6,671 nucleotides of DNA from CAJPST01 sp041795785 (GTDB lineage Bacteria > Pseudomonadota > Gammaproteobacteria > Enterobacterales > Pasteurellaceae): contig JBHBXR010000180.1 in NCBI GenBank assembly GCA_041795785.1, positions 1 to 6,671 on the forward strand, written 5' to 3'. Under the pieces are notes generated by a model, which saw only the letters and a program-made list of their open reading frames with translations, ran no database searches and was not told the origin of the DNA. Positions 1-5,395 of this stretch are shown here, in pieces; position 1 is the first letter of the stretch, and each line of letters opens with the position of its first letter. The position numbers were made by a program, and so were the translations under genes.

Positions 1-25
1 GTTTTACAAAATAAAGAAAAAAACG

Positions 26-34
26 ACCGCACTT
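26..34 (-). repeat. DNA uptake signal sequence (Hin type)
   Basis: Exact match to the 9-base core AAGTGCGGT on the minus strand. It forms the left arm of the terminator stem. In Haemophilus-type Pasteurellaceae this core marks DNA for preferential uptake during natural transformation. Confidence 0.93.
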
Positions 35-63
35 TTTGCGATCCGGATCCCGAAAATCACAAA

Positions 64-72
64 AAGTGCGGT
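64..72 (+). repeat. DNA uptake signal sequence (Hin type)
   Basis: Exact AAGTGCGGT core on the plus strand, followed by CAAATTT, which fits the AT-rich extension typical of the full-length signal. It forms the right arm of the terminator stem. Confidence 0.93.
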
Positions 73-123
73 CAAATTTCCTCTGTTTTACAAAATAACC
101 GAAAAGCTTGCTCTACTTTCAGG

Positions 124-624
124 CTATTGAGGTTTTAAGTATTTACGCCGTTCAATTTCTATTTCTTTTAATTCCTTTCTTACTTCGCTTTTAAATGGGC
201 TATGAGCTCCTCCGAGCATATCATCGATCAGACAACGACCATTCTCGCATAATACGACATAATATAGTGTGACCGGCGTACCAAAATTCGTGAACGTTAC
301 CTTCACCGTTCCGTTTGGTTGAATCTGATATTTTAGTGAACGCTTAATTTCTTTCGCATCAAGATCTTGTCCTTGTATAAAAACATCATAATTAATAGCA
401 CAAAGCTCTTCCTGAGCACAGGCATCCTCCTCATTAAAGACATTTATTAAATCATCAGTGAGAAATAAATCCAAATCGTCCCCGTCTCCGTCCCCTTCAA
501 AATAAAATGAATAGAACTCCTTTACAGCTTCTACTTTTGCATTATCAATATTTGCGTTTGCCAAACAAGGAAGCGCAATTAACATCATTAATGCTACTTT
601 GTTCAAGTAATGAAAGACCTTCAT
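124..624 (-). CDS. Unrecognised exported protein, possibly DUF3828-like (166 aa)
   Basis: I cannot assign a function. The first 24 residues form a classical signal peptide: a Lys near the start, a hydrophobic core ALMMLIALP, and a likely cut after ANA at residue 24. Cys20 lacks a lipobox, so a soluble periplasmic protein is more likely than a lipoprotein. The mature part starts with a helix ending in EFYSFYF, then a very acidic GDGDGDD stretch (44-50), a central FIQGQD (82-87), and strands ending in LCENGRCLIDDM. This layout resembles small periplasmic DUF3828 (NTF2-like) proteins, but that is recall only, without a search. Four mature cysteines form two close pairs (C69/C75 and C126/C131), which suggests disulfides. 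The C-terminus is a charged helix. AAGGA at 631-635, six bases before the ATG, supports the start. The gene lies 85 bases after the ccmI stop, in the same direction, with no clear terminator between, so co-transcription is plausible. It is far more AT-rich than its neighbours. Confidence 0.82.
   Translation of the reverse strand: MKVFHYLNKVALMMLIALPCLANANIDNAKVEAVKEFYSFYFEGDGDGDDLDLFLTDDLINVFNEEDACAQEELCAINYDVFIQGQDLDAKEIKRSLKYQIQPNGTVKVTFTNFGTPVTLYYVVLCENGRCLIDDMLGGAHSPFKSEVRKELKEIEIERRKYLKPQ
478..495 (-). repeat. Three tandem hexamers encoding Gly-Asp repeats
   Basis: On the coding strand the units are GGGGAC, GGAGAC and GGGGAC, coding for Gly-Asp three times (residues 44-49 of the unknown exported protein). 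A 6-base unit keeps frame when it expands or contracts, so the acidic stretch could vary in length between strains. Only three units are present, with one base difference. Confidence 0.7.
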
Positions 625-630
625 ATAATT

Positions 631-635
631 TCCTT
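631..635 (-). promoter_or_regulatory. Ribosome binding site of the unknown exported protein
   Basis: AAGGA on the minus strand, six bases before the ATG at 622-624. This fixes the start ahead of the signal peptide. The 625-711 spacer behind it contains only weak promoter-like hexamers (for example TTGGCA without a good -10 at a workable distance), so no promoter is called. Confidence 0.75.
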
Positions 636-711
636 AAATAATTAGTTTAAATCTTAAATTGCCAAACCCACTGCAACACTATAAGGTAAACTTCATAAAG
701 TGTTTTCTATT

Positions 712-1626
712 CTATTTCGCCGGCACCAACTGCTTACGCTTTTCTTCTTCCTGCTCCGCTTGCGCGTCACGAGCGGAACGGATGCTTTTTTCAATCAAAT
801 CGCGACGCGGATCGTCTTCCGGCATCAGCTTCAACATCATCGCCCAAGTCACCGCCGCCATTTTGTATTCTTCGGTTTCAAAGTAACGGAACGCCAACAA
901 ACTCAACGCCTGCATATTGGTATGATCTTTACGCAACACTTCTTTTAACAGTTCCTGCCCTTTCACTTTATCGCTGTTATCCTCGGAGAACATCAGAATG
1001 CGCGCATACGCAATTTTATATTCGTGGTTATCGGGCGCTAACTGTACGGCTCTGGCGTAACTGTCGTGCGCCAACTGTGCTTTATCCGATGCCATTCCGA
1101 TTTGTCCGAGCAACCACCAAGTGGCGGCATCATCGGGCGTTTTTTGTAATTGCAGACGCAACGCCGTAGCAAACTGCTGCATTTCTGTTTCGCTCAGCGG
1201 CTTACTTTCCTCTTCTTTTAAGCGTTCGTAAAAGTGCGGTAGCTTTTCATAGGTTTTTTCCAGCATATTTTCCCCATGCCAAGAACCGACTTTTAAATAA
1301 ACCGCCATAGAAAGAATGCCTAAGGTGAGCAATCCCGACGCAAACCAAATCTTACCGAAAGAACGTTTATCTTCCGCCTGCGCCGTCGCCTGCTCCGGAA
1401 TATCTTCCAGTAACGATTGCTGCAATTCGGTTTTCAACTGCTCCGCATTGCTCAACAGACCTTGTTGCTCGTCGCGCTCAAGTTCTTGTAAACGGTCGAA
1501 ATACAAGGCTTTATTTAATTCATCGCGTTTGGTGTCGTCAACCGGGTTACGTTTCCGCAACAACGGATAAAAACAAACCAAGGCGACTATCGCCGTTAAT
1601 AAGCCAACACTCAGCCAAAAATTCAT
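712..1626 (-). CDS. ccmI: CcmI, apocytochrome c chaperone of heme ligation (304 aa)
   Basis: CcmI binds the C-terminal part of apocytochromes c in the periplasm and hands them to the CcmF/CcmH heme ligation complex. The protein has a first membrane segment (about 4-23), a charged loop with the family-typical pattern KALYFDRLQELERDEQQGLL (39-58) that should lie in the cytoplasm, a second membrane segment (about 94-113), and a periplasmic TPR domain (about 167-270; WWLLGQIGMASDKAQLAHDSYARAV is the clearest repeat). It ends in a charged, Glu/Lys-rich tail. At 304 residues it is shorter than the roughly 400-residue CcmI of alphaproteobacteria, mainly in the C-terminal domain. E. coli carries the equivalent as the C-terminal part of its fused CcmH. 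The start codon overlaps the ccmH stop as ATGA, with AAGGA six bases upstream. An uptake signal lies inside the gene at 1232-1240. No obvious terminator follows the stop. Confidence 0.93.
   Translation of the reverse strand: MNFWLSVGLLTAIVALVCFYPLLRKRNPVDDTKRDELNKALYFDRLQELERDEQQGLLSNAEQLKTELQQSLLEDIPEQATAQAEDKRSFGKIWFASGLLTLGILSMAVYLKVGSWHGENMLEKTYEKLPHFYERLKEEESKPLSETEMQQFATALRLQLQKTPDDAATWWLLGQIGMASDKAQLAHDSYARAVQLAPDNHEYKIAYARILMFSEDNSDKVKGQELLKEVLRKDHTNMQALSLLAFRYFETEEYKMAAVTWAMMLKLMPEDDPRRDLIEKSIRSARDAQAEQEEEKRKQLVPAK
1232..1240 (+). repeat. DNA uptake signal sequence inside ccmI
   Basis: Exact AAGTGCGGT on the plus strand. On the coding strand it reads ct-ACCGCACTT-t and codes for Leu-Pro-His-Phe (residues 129-132 of CcmI), in the region between the second membrane segment and the TPR domain. 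Confidence 0.92.
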
Positions 1627-2120
1627 TTACTTTCCTTCCCTTTTAACAGCTGTTGCAAACGTTGCTGCTCCGCATCGGTTAACGTCGTCTGCACGACGTT
1701 TTGTTGCGTCATCGCCGCGCTTTCCTTCGTTTTTAGTGCGACAGGTTTACGGCGCAGCACAAAAAACGCGCCGAATAAACCCAAAAATAACGGCACCAAC
1801 CATAAACTTAAAGTGGCAACGGTCAGTGGCGGATCATAGGTGACGAAATTACCGTAGCGATCCACCATATAGTTCACCACATCCTGCTTGGATTTGCCCT
1901 CCTGCAACAGTTCGAACACTTTGGCGCGCATATCCACCGCAATGGTGGCATTGGAATCGGCGATGTTGTTATTCTGACATTGCGGACAGCGCAGCTCCTG
2001 CGTGAGCTGATGATATTCTTTTTCCTGCTCTGCCGAGCTGAAATTTAACGCATCAATCGCCGCCAAAGCAGGCAGAGAACAGAAAAGTGCGGTCAAAAAA
2101 AACAGCGTTTTTTTCATCAT
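1623..2120 (-). CDS. ccmH: CcmH, thiol oxidoreductase of cytochrome c maturation (165 aa)
   Basis: CcmH is a membrane-anchored periplasmic protein that keeps the CXXCH cysteines of apocytochrome c reduced and works with CcmG, CcmF and CcmI. A signal peptide (1-20, ending ALA) precedes the hallmark LRCPQCQN motif, with the redox cysteines at C45 and C48. Next comes the conserved helical region with MRAKVFELLQEGKS, then MVDRYGNFVTYDPP, then one membrane segment (LSLWLVPLFLGLFGAFFVL) and a short cytoplasmic tail. The frame is open upstream to 2168, but that adds 16 residues ahead of the signal peptide and lies within ccmG, so I start at 2120. GGAG at 2126-2129 is five bases from this ATG, which overlaps the ccmG TGA. 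The next codon, at 2117, is also ATG and could be used. The stop overlaps the ccmI start. In E. coli CcmH and CcmI are one polypeptide; here they are separate genes. Confidence 0.95.
   Translation of the reverse strand: MMKKTLFFLTALFCSLPALAAIDALNFSSAEQEKEYHQLTQELRCPQCQNNNIADSNATIAVDMRAKVFELLQEGKSKQDVVNYMVDRYGNFVTYDPPLTVATLSLWLVPLFLGLFGAFFVLRRKPVALKTKESAAMTQQNVVQTTLTDAEQQRLQQLLKGKESK
2085..2093 (+). repeat. DNA uptake signal sequence inside ccmH
   Basis: Exact AAGTGCGGT on the plus strand. On the coding strand it is three whole codons, ACC GCA CTT, for Thr-Ala-Leu (residues 10-12), within the hydrophobic core of the CcmH signal peptide. Confidence 0.92.
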
Positions 2121-2665
2121 TTTTGCTCCGCTAATTTGGTATAAATCGGTAACAGCTTTTCTTTCCATACGTTAGCGTTCACATCACCGGCGTGACGGTA
2201 ATGGATAATGCCTTTACCGTCCACAATAAAGGTTTCCGGCGCACCGTAAACCCCCAGATCCAAACCGAAGGAACCTTTCTCGTCTTTCAACACCACTTGG
2301 TAAGGGTTTTTCAAATCTTTCAGCCATTTAATCGCTTTATCATTTTGATCTTTATAATCCAACCCGATAATGGTAACGCCTTGCTGCGCCAATTCGTTCA
2401 AATATTGATGTTCCGCATAACAAGTCGGGCACCAAGTCGCCCACACATTCAGCAAAATCGGTTTGCCTTGACGGAAAATTTCCTCACCGTATTCTTTATT
2501 TTCAAATAAATCATACAGTTTTTTACTCGGCACGAGCTTGCCCACTAAGGCGCTTTCCAAGGCTTTCGGATCTTCCCCTTGCGAGTTGCGTTGTAACTGC
2601 ACAAGAAAAGCAACGGTCAACGCCAGAAAAACAATTAACGGAATGTAGAGTTTTTTGTTCATCAT
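2117..2665 (-). CDS. ccmG: CcmG (DsbE), thioredoxin-like periplasmic reductase (182 aa)
   Basis: CcmG is a membrane-anchored, thioredoxin-fold protein that takes electrons from DsbD (CcdA in some bacteria) and reduces the apocytochrome c/CcmH thiols before heme attachment. An N-terminal anchor (about 6-23) is followed by a thioredoxin domain with the active site WATWCPTC (C79 and C82), preceded by the strand PILLNVWA. The cis-proline loop, GVYGAPETF, is at 138-146 with Pro143. The acidic family features (the GLDYKDQ strand, the GDV region) are present. WCPTC is also the active site of E. coli CcmG, and 182 residues compares with 185 there. ccmG starts four bases after the ccmF stop; a second ATG follows directly at 2660-2662. 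Its stop overlaps the ccmH start. No frame damage is seen. Confidence 0.96.
   Translation of the reverse strand: MMNKKLYIPLIVFLALTVAFLVQLQRNSQGEDPKALESALVGKLVPSKKLYDLFENKEYGEEIFRQGKPILLNVWATWCPTCYAEHQYLNELAQQGVTIIGLDYKDQNDKAIKWLKDLKNPYQVVLKDEKGSFGLDLGVYGAPETFIVDGKGIIHYRHAGDVNANVWKEKLLPIYTKLAEQK
2126..2129 (-). promoter_or_regulatory. Ribosome binding site deciding the ccmH start
   Basis: GGAG on the minus strand, five bases before the ATG at 2118-2120 and eight before the adjacent ATG at 2115-2117. It lies inside the end of ccmG and rules against the further-upstream ATG at 2168. Confidence 0.7.
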
Positions 2666-2669
2666 CTTA

Positions 2670-4622
2670 TTATTTCTCTTCTTTCAACACCTTGGAAAAA
2701 CGATAGCGGCGATCAAACATACAGAGCAATCCGCCCAGCGCCATAAATACGCCGCCGAACCAAATCCAGCGGATAAACGGCTTATAATACAAACGTAACG
2801 CCCAAGAGCCGTCGTTCAAACTTTCCCCTAACGCCACATAAAGATCGCGGCTGAAACCCCAATCGATCGCGGCTTCGGTCATCGTCATCTTACTCACGGT
2901 GTAGAAACGTTTTTCCGCAAATAATGTGGTTTCCAATTTGCCGTTTTTGGAAATATCCACTTGCGCTTTGCCGCCTGCGTAGTTAGGACCGTCGGCATTC
3001 GTAATGCCGCGGAAGGTGTAATCGTAACCCGCAATTTGTACCGAATCGCCCACATTCATACGCACGTCGCGTTCTACGCTGTAATTCTGACTGAAAGCAA
3101 TGCCCCACACCGTCATCGCTACGCCAAGGTGCGCCAAAAACATTCCCCAGTGGGAACGGGATAATTTGCTTAAACCGTTGAAAAAACCGCTGCGGTGCGT
3201 CGCACGTTGTTGTAATTCATACAAACTTAATAACGTGATAATCGTCGCCATCATCACGCCGAGCACGCTGCTGACCGTGAGTTTGTCCTGCAATACATAA
3301 GGTAAGACAAAGCCTGCAATCAACATTATCACCACACTGACAATCACCGGTTTACGGATGGCGGAAAACTGATCACGACGCCATTTCACTAAAGGCCCGA
3401 TCCCTAATAACAAGGCGAAAGGCGTCATAATAATCAGGAACATCTGATCAAAAAACGGCGCACCGACGGAAATCGTACCCAAGCCGATTTGTTTATGCAC
3501 TAACGGTAACAAGGTGCCGAGAAACACCACCGCAAGCGCGCTCATTAATAAAATATTGTTGAGCAACAACATCGTTTCACGGGAATAACGTTCGGCATTA
3601 TCGCGAGAACGGATTTGATTGCCTTTATAAGCATAAAGCGCCAACGAACCGCCGATAACCACAATTAAGTAAGCGAGGATATACAAGCCGCGGGTCGGGT
3701 CGGAGGCGAATGCGTGTACGGAAACCAAAATCCCCGAACGCACCAAAAAAGTGCCGAGCAAACAAAGCGAGAATGCCATAATCGCCAATAATACCGTCCA
3801 AGCTTTGAAAGAACCGCGCTTTTCCGTCACCGCCAAGGAATGCAATAACGCCGTTCCCGCCAACCAAGGCATTAAAGAGGCGTTTTCCACCGGATCCCAG
3901 AACCACCAACCGCCCCAGCCCAATTCGTAGTAAGCCCACCAAGAACCCAACACGATTCCTAGGGTTAAAAACACCCAAGCCGCCATCGTCCACGGACGCG
4001 ACCAACGCGCCCAAGCGGTATCCAAACGCCCCGTCATCAACGAAGCAATAGAAAAGGCAAAGGCAACGGAGAAACCCACATAGCCCATATACAGCAACGG
4101 CGGATGAAAAATCAATCCGACATCCTGCAACAACGGATTCAGCTCACGACCGTCCACCGGAAAATCAGGGAAAGTGCGGTCGAAGGGATTGGAAGTAAAT
4201 AAGACGAACAATAAGAAACCGATGGTTACAATGCCCATAATGCCCAATACGCGGGCGACGGCTTCTTGCGGCAGCTGTTTACTGAATAAGGCGACCGCCG
4301 CACTCCATAGCGTCAACAACCAAATCCATAACAATAACGAGCCTTCGTGCGAACCCCAAACGGCGGATAAACGATAATGTAACGGCAATTTGGTGTTGGA
4401 GTTATTCACTACATACTGCACGCTGAAATCATTCACCGCGAATAAATAAAATAAGGCGATAAACGCAACGGTCAGGCTTAAAAACAAGCCGTAAGTCATC
4501 GGACGGGCTAAGGACATCATCTGTACATTGCCCTTTTCCGCGCCCCACAACGGTAAGACGGATAACAACACCGCCACCGCCAAACTTAATGCCAACGCAT
4601 AATTTCCGAGTTCAGCAATCAT
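2670..4622 (-). CDS. ccmF: CcmF, cytochrome c heme lyase / holoCcmE oxidoreductase (650 aa)
   Basis: CcmF is the large inner-membrane protein that takes heme from CcmE and, with CcmH and CcmI, attaches it to the CXXCH motif of apocytochromes c. It belongs to the heme-handling WWD family; the signature WGGWWFWDP is at 236-244. The four functional histidines known from E. coli CcmF fall at the same numbers: H173 (IFHPPLLYMGY), H261, H303 (SVHAF) and H491 (SHWGMF). This shows a colinear, intact protein (E. coli 647 residues). Many hydrophobic membrane segments run through it, and a large periplasmic domain lies near the C-terminus (about 510-610), before a last membrane segment and a basic tail. 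The start overlaps the ccmE stop as ATGA, with AAGGT upstream. The stop is a tandem TAATAA, four bases before ccmG. An uptake signal lies inside at 4172-4180. Confidence 0.98.
   Translation of the reverse strand: MIAELGNYALALSLAVAVLLSVLPLWGAEKGNVQMMSLARPMTYGLFLSLTVAFIALFYLFAVNDFSVQYVVNNSNTKLPLHYRLSAVWGSHEGSLLLWIWLLTLWSAAVALFSKQLPQEAVARVLGIMGIVTIGFLLFVLFTSNPFDRTFPDFPVDGRELNPLLQDVGLIFHPPLLYMGYVGFSVAFAFSIASLMTGRLDTAWARWSRPWTMAAWVFLTLGIVLGSWWAYYELGWGGWWFWDPVENASLMPWLAGTALLHSLAVTEKRGSFKAWTVLLAIMAFSLCLLGTFLVRSGILVSVHAFASDPTRGLYILAYLIVVIGGSLALYAYKGNQIRSRDNAERYSRETMLLLNNILLMSALAVVFLGTLLPLVHKQIGLGTISVGAPFFDQMFLIIMTPFALLLGIGPLVKWRRDQFSAIRKPVIVSVVIMLIAGFVLPYVLQDKLTVSSVLGVMMATIITLLSLYELQQRATHRSGFFNGLSKLSRSHWGMFLAHLGVAMTVWGIAFSQNYSVERDVRMNVGDSVQIAGYDYTFRGITNADGPNYAGGKAQVDISKNGKLETTLFAEKRFYTVSKMTMTEAAIDWGFSRDLYVALGESLNDGSWALRLYYKPFIRWIWFGGVFMALGGLLCMFDRRYRFSKVLKEEK
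4172..4180 (+). repeat. DNA uptake signal sequence inside ccmF
   Basis: Exact AAGTGCGGT on the plus strand. On the coding strand it reads g-ACCGCACTT-tc and codes for Asp-Arg-Thr-Phe (residues 148-151), in the loop FDRTFPDFPVDGRELNP. Confidence 0.92.
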
Positions 4623-5143
4623 TTGTTACCTTCTTGTATTGCCTTTTCCTGACGATCGCGTTCGCTTTCGCCTTTCAAATCGGAAACGCCCATCGGCTTA
4701 TGGACTTTCTGCATTTGCGCATCCAATTCCGGCGGCACATAGTTTTCATCGTGTTTCGCCAACACTTCGCTGGCTTCCAAAACCGTCGGCGCTTTTAACA
4801 CGCCTTGCGCCACAATGCCCTGCCCTTCACGGAATAAGTCCGGCAGGATACCTTCATATTCAACGGTAACCGACGGTCCGATGTCATTCAAATCAAATTT
4901 CACTTTCAGGCTTTTATTGTCGCGCTCCACCGTTCCTTCCACCACCATACCGCCGATACGGATACGTTGCCCCACTTCAGGTTTGGTGTCCGGATCGTTA
5001 TTTTTTCCGTAAATGACTTCCGACGGCGTATAAAACAGGTCGATATTCTGACGCAACGCATACAACACTAAGGCGGAAGCCACCGAAATGCCCAACAAAA
5101 CAAAAATAACAATGGTTAATCTGGATTTACGTCTCGGATTCAT
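4619..5143 (-). CDS. ccmE: CcmE, periplasmic heme chaperone (174 aa)
   Basis: CcmE binds heme covalently through a histidine, after loading by CcmC/CcmD, and ferries it to CcmF. The basic N-terminus (NPRRKSRL) and a single membrane anchor (about 8-30) leave the rest in the periplasm. A beta-rich OB-fold domain follows (IRIGGMVVEGTVERD, then VKFDLND, then VTVEYEGILPDLFREGQGIVAQG). The heme-binding motif HDENY has the attachment histidine at H131 and the conserved tyrosine at Y135, with the usual LAKHDENYVPPE surroundings. The flexible, charged C-terminal tail is typical. The start overlaps the ccmD stop (ATGA), with a strong GAGGGGA ribosome binding site at 5148-5154, and the stop overlaps the ccmF start. 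Confidence 0.97.
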   Translation of the reverse strand: MNPRRKSRLTIVIFVLLGISVASALVLYALRQNIDLFYTPSEVIYGKNNDPDTKPEVGQRIRIGGMVVEGTVERDNKSLKVKFDLNDIGPSVTVEYEGILPDLFREGQGIVAQGVLKAPTVLEASEVLAKHDENYVPPELDAQMQKVHKPMGVSDLKGESERDRQEKAIQEGNK

Positions 5144-5343
5144 AGCGTCCCCTCGGTTTTGGTTGTCTGTAAACGTTGTTCCCGTTGTTGTTCGCGTTTC
5201 ACTTCGCGTAATACGGCGTTTTTGCTTTTATAGCTTTGCACCGCCAAAATTAAAATCGCCGCAAAAGAAATGCCGTAAGCCAGCCACACATAAAAGCCGT
5301 AACCGCCCATATGGAAAAAATCACTCCAAGATTCAAAAAACAT
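5140..5343 (-). CDS. ccmD: CcmD, small membrane protein for release of heme-loaded CcmE (67 aa)
   Basis: CcmD is a small single-span membrane protein that associates with CcmA, CcmB and CcmC and is needed to release holoCcmE from the transporter complex. The family signature ESWSDFFHMGGYGFYVWLAY (4-23) runs into a membrane helix ending near residue 36, followed by a charged cytoplasmic tail (REVKREQQREQRLQ), close to the E. coli protein of 69 residues. I start at the ATG at 5341-5343. It has GGGGGA five bases upstream, and the conserved block begins right after it. A TTG codon four codons earlier is in frame but overlaps that ribosome binding site, so it is unlikely. The stop overlaps the ccmE start. 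The 52-base spacer to ccmC is the longest within the ccm set. Confidence 0.94.
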   Translation of the reverse strand: MFFESWSDFFHMGGYGFYVWLAYGISFAAILILAVQSYKSKNAVLREVKREQQREQRLQTTKTEGTL

Positions 5344-5347
5344 ATTT

Positions 5348-5353
5348 TCCCCC
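5348..5353 (-). promoter_or_regulatory. Ribosome binding site deciding the ccmD start
   Basis: GGGGGA on the minus strand, five bases before ATG 5341-5343. The alternative TTG start (5353-5355) would lie within this site and has no purine-rich site of its own. Confidence 0.75.
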
Positions 5354-5371
5354 AAAACTGTTAAAAATCCG

Positions 5372-5380
5372 ACCGCACTT
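5372..5380 (-). repeat. DNA uptake signal sequence in the ccmC-ccmD spacer
   Basis: Exact AAGTGCGGT on the minus strand, followed by CGGATTTTTAA, which fits the AT-rich extension. It is a single copy without an inverted partner, so it should not terminate transcription. A partial copy, AAGTGCG, lies 17 bases upstream at 5391-5397 and overlaps the ccmC stop codon. Confidence 0.92.
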
Positions 5381-5395
5381 TACGAATTGACGCAC

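Larger units (their letters stand above)
17..73 (-). terminator. Intrinsic terminator built from an inverted pair of DNA uptake signals
   Basis: Positions 25-38 (GACCGCACTTTTTG) and 60-73 (CAAAAAGTGCGGTC) are perfect reverse complements, giving a 14-bp stem around a 21-base loop. The loop holds its own palindrome, GATCCGGATC, at 40-49. Each arm carries an exact uptake-signal core. Read on the minus strand, the stem is followed by one G and then seven T (23-17), the expected U-tract, so it should end transcripts from the minus-strand gene that stops at 124. On the plus strand only a short, interrupted T run follows, so plus-strand termination is possible but weaker. Inverted uptake-signal pairs acting as terminators are well known in Pasteurellaceae. 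Confidence 0.9.
1..98. repeat. 14-bp direct repeat flanking the terminator
   Basis: The 14-mer GTTTTACAAAATAA occurs at 1-14 and again at 85-98 in the same orientation. The copies diverge at the next base (A at 15, C at 99). Whether the left copy extends further cannot be seen because it starts at the window edge. The two copies bracket the uptake-signal hairpin almost symmetrically. The repeat is seen directly; its origin (local duplication, or a footprint of insertion of the hairpin) is unknown. Confidence 0.75.

Noticed and set aside
625..711. Possible promoter or ccmI terminator in the spacer before the unknown gene
   Set aside because: Only weak hexamers and a short imperfect ACACT/AGTGT stem without a T-run are visible, so neither can be called.
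659..948. Plus-strand open frames opposite the end of ccmI
   Set aside because: They are antisense shadows of ccmI with low-complexity Ser/Phe/Arg-rich translations, and no ribosome binding site or recognisable family was seen.
2121..2168. Upstream extension of ccmH by 16 residues
   Set aside because: It would put non-hydrophobic sequence before a clear signal peptide, lies fully within ccmG, and ignores the GGAG site next to the ATG at 2118-2120.
3744..3754. Further uptake-signal-like word (AAGTGCCGA) in ccmF
   Set aside because: It differs from the core at two of nine positions, including the central GG, and is explained by coding sequence.
3625..4014. A 129-residue open frame on the minus strand inside ccmF
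   Set aside because: It lies in another frame of the strongly supported ccmF (WWD motif and all four histidines), and its Gly/Leu/Arg-rich translation is an out-of-frame artefact.
5344..5355. TTG start for ccmD four codons upstream
   Set aside because: The TTG overlaps the GGGGGA ribosome binding site that serves the ATG at 5341-5343.
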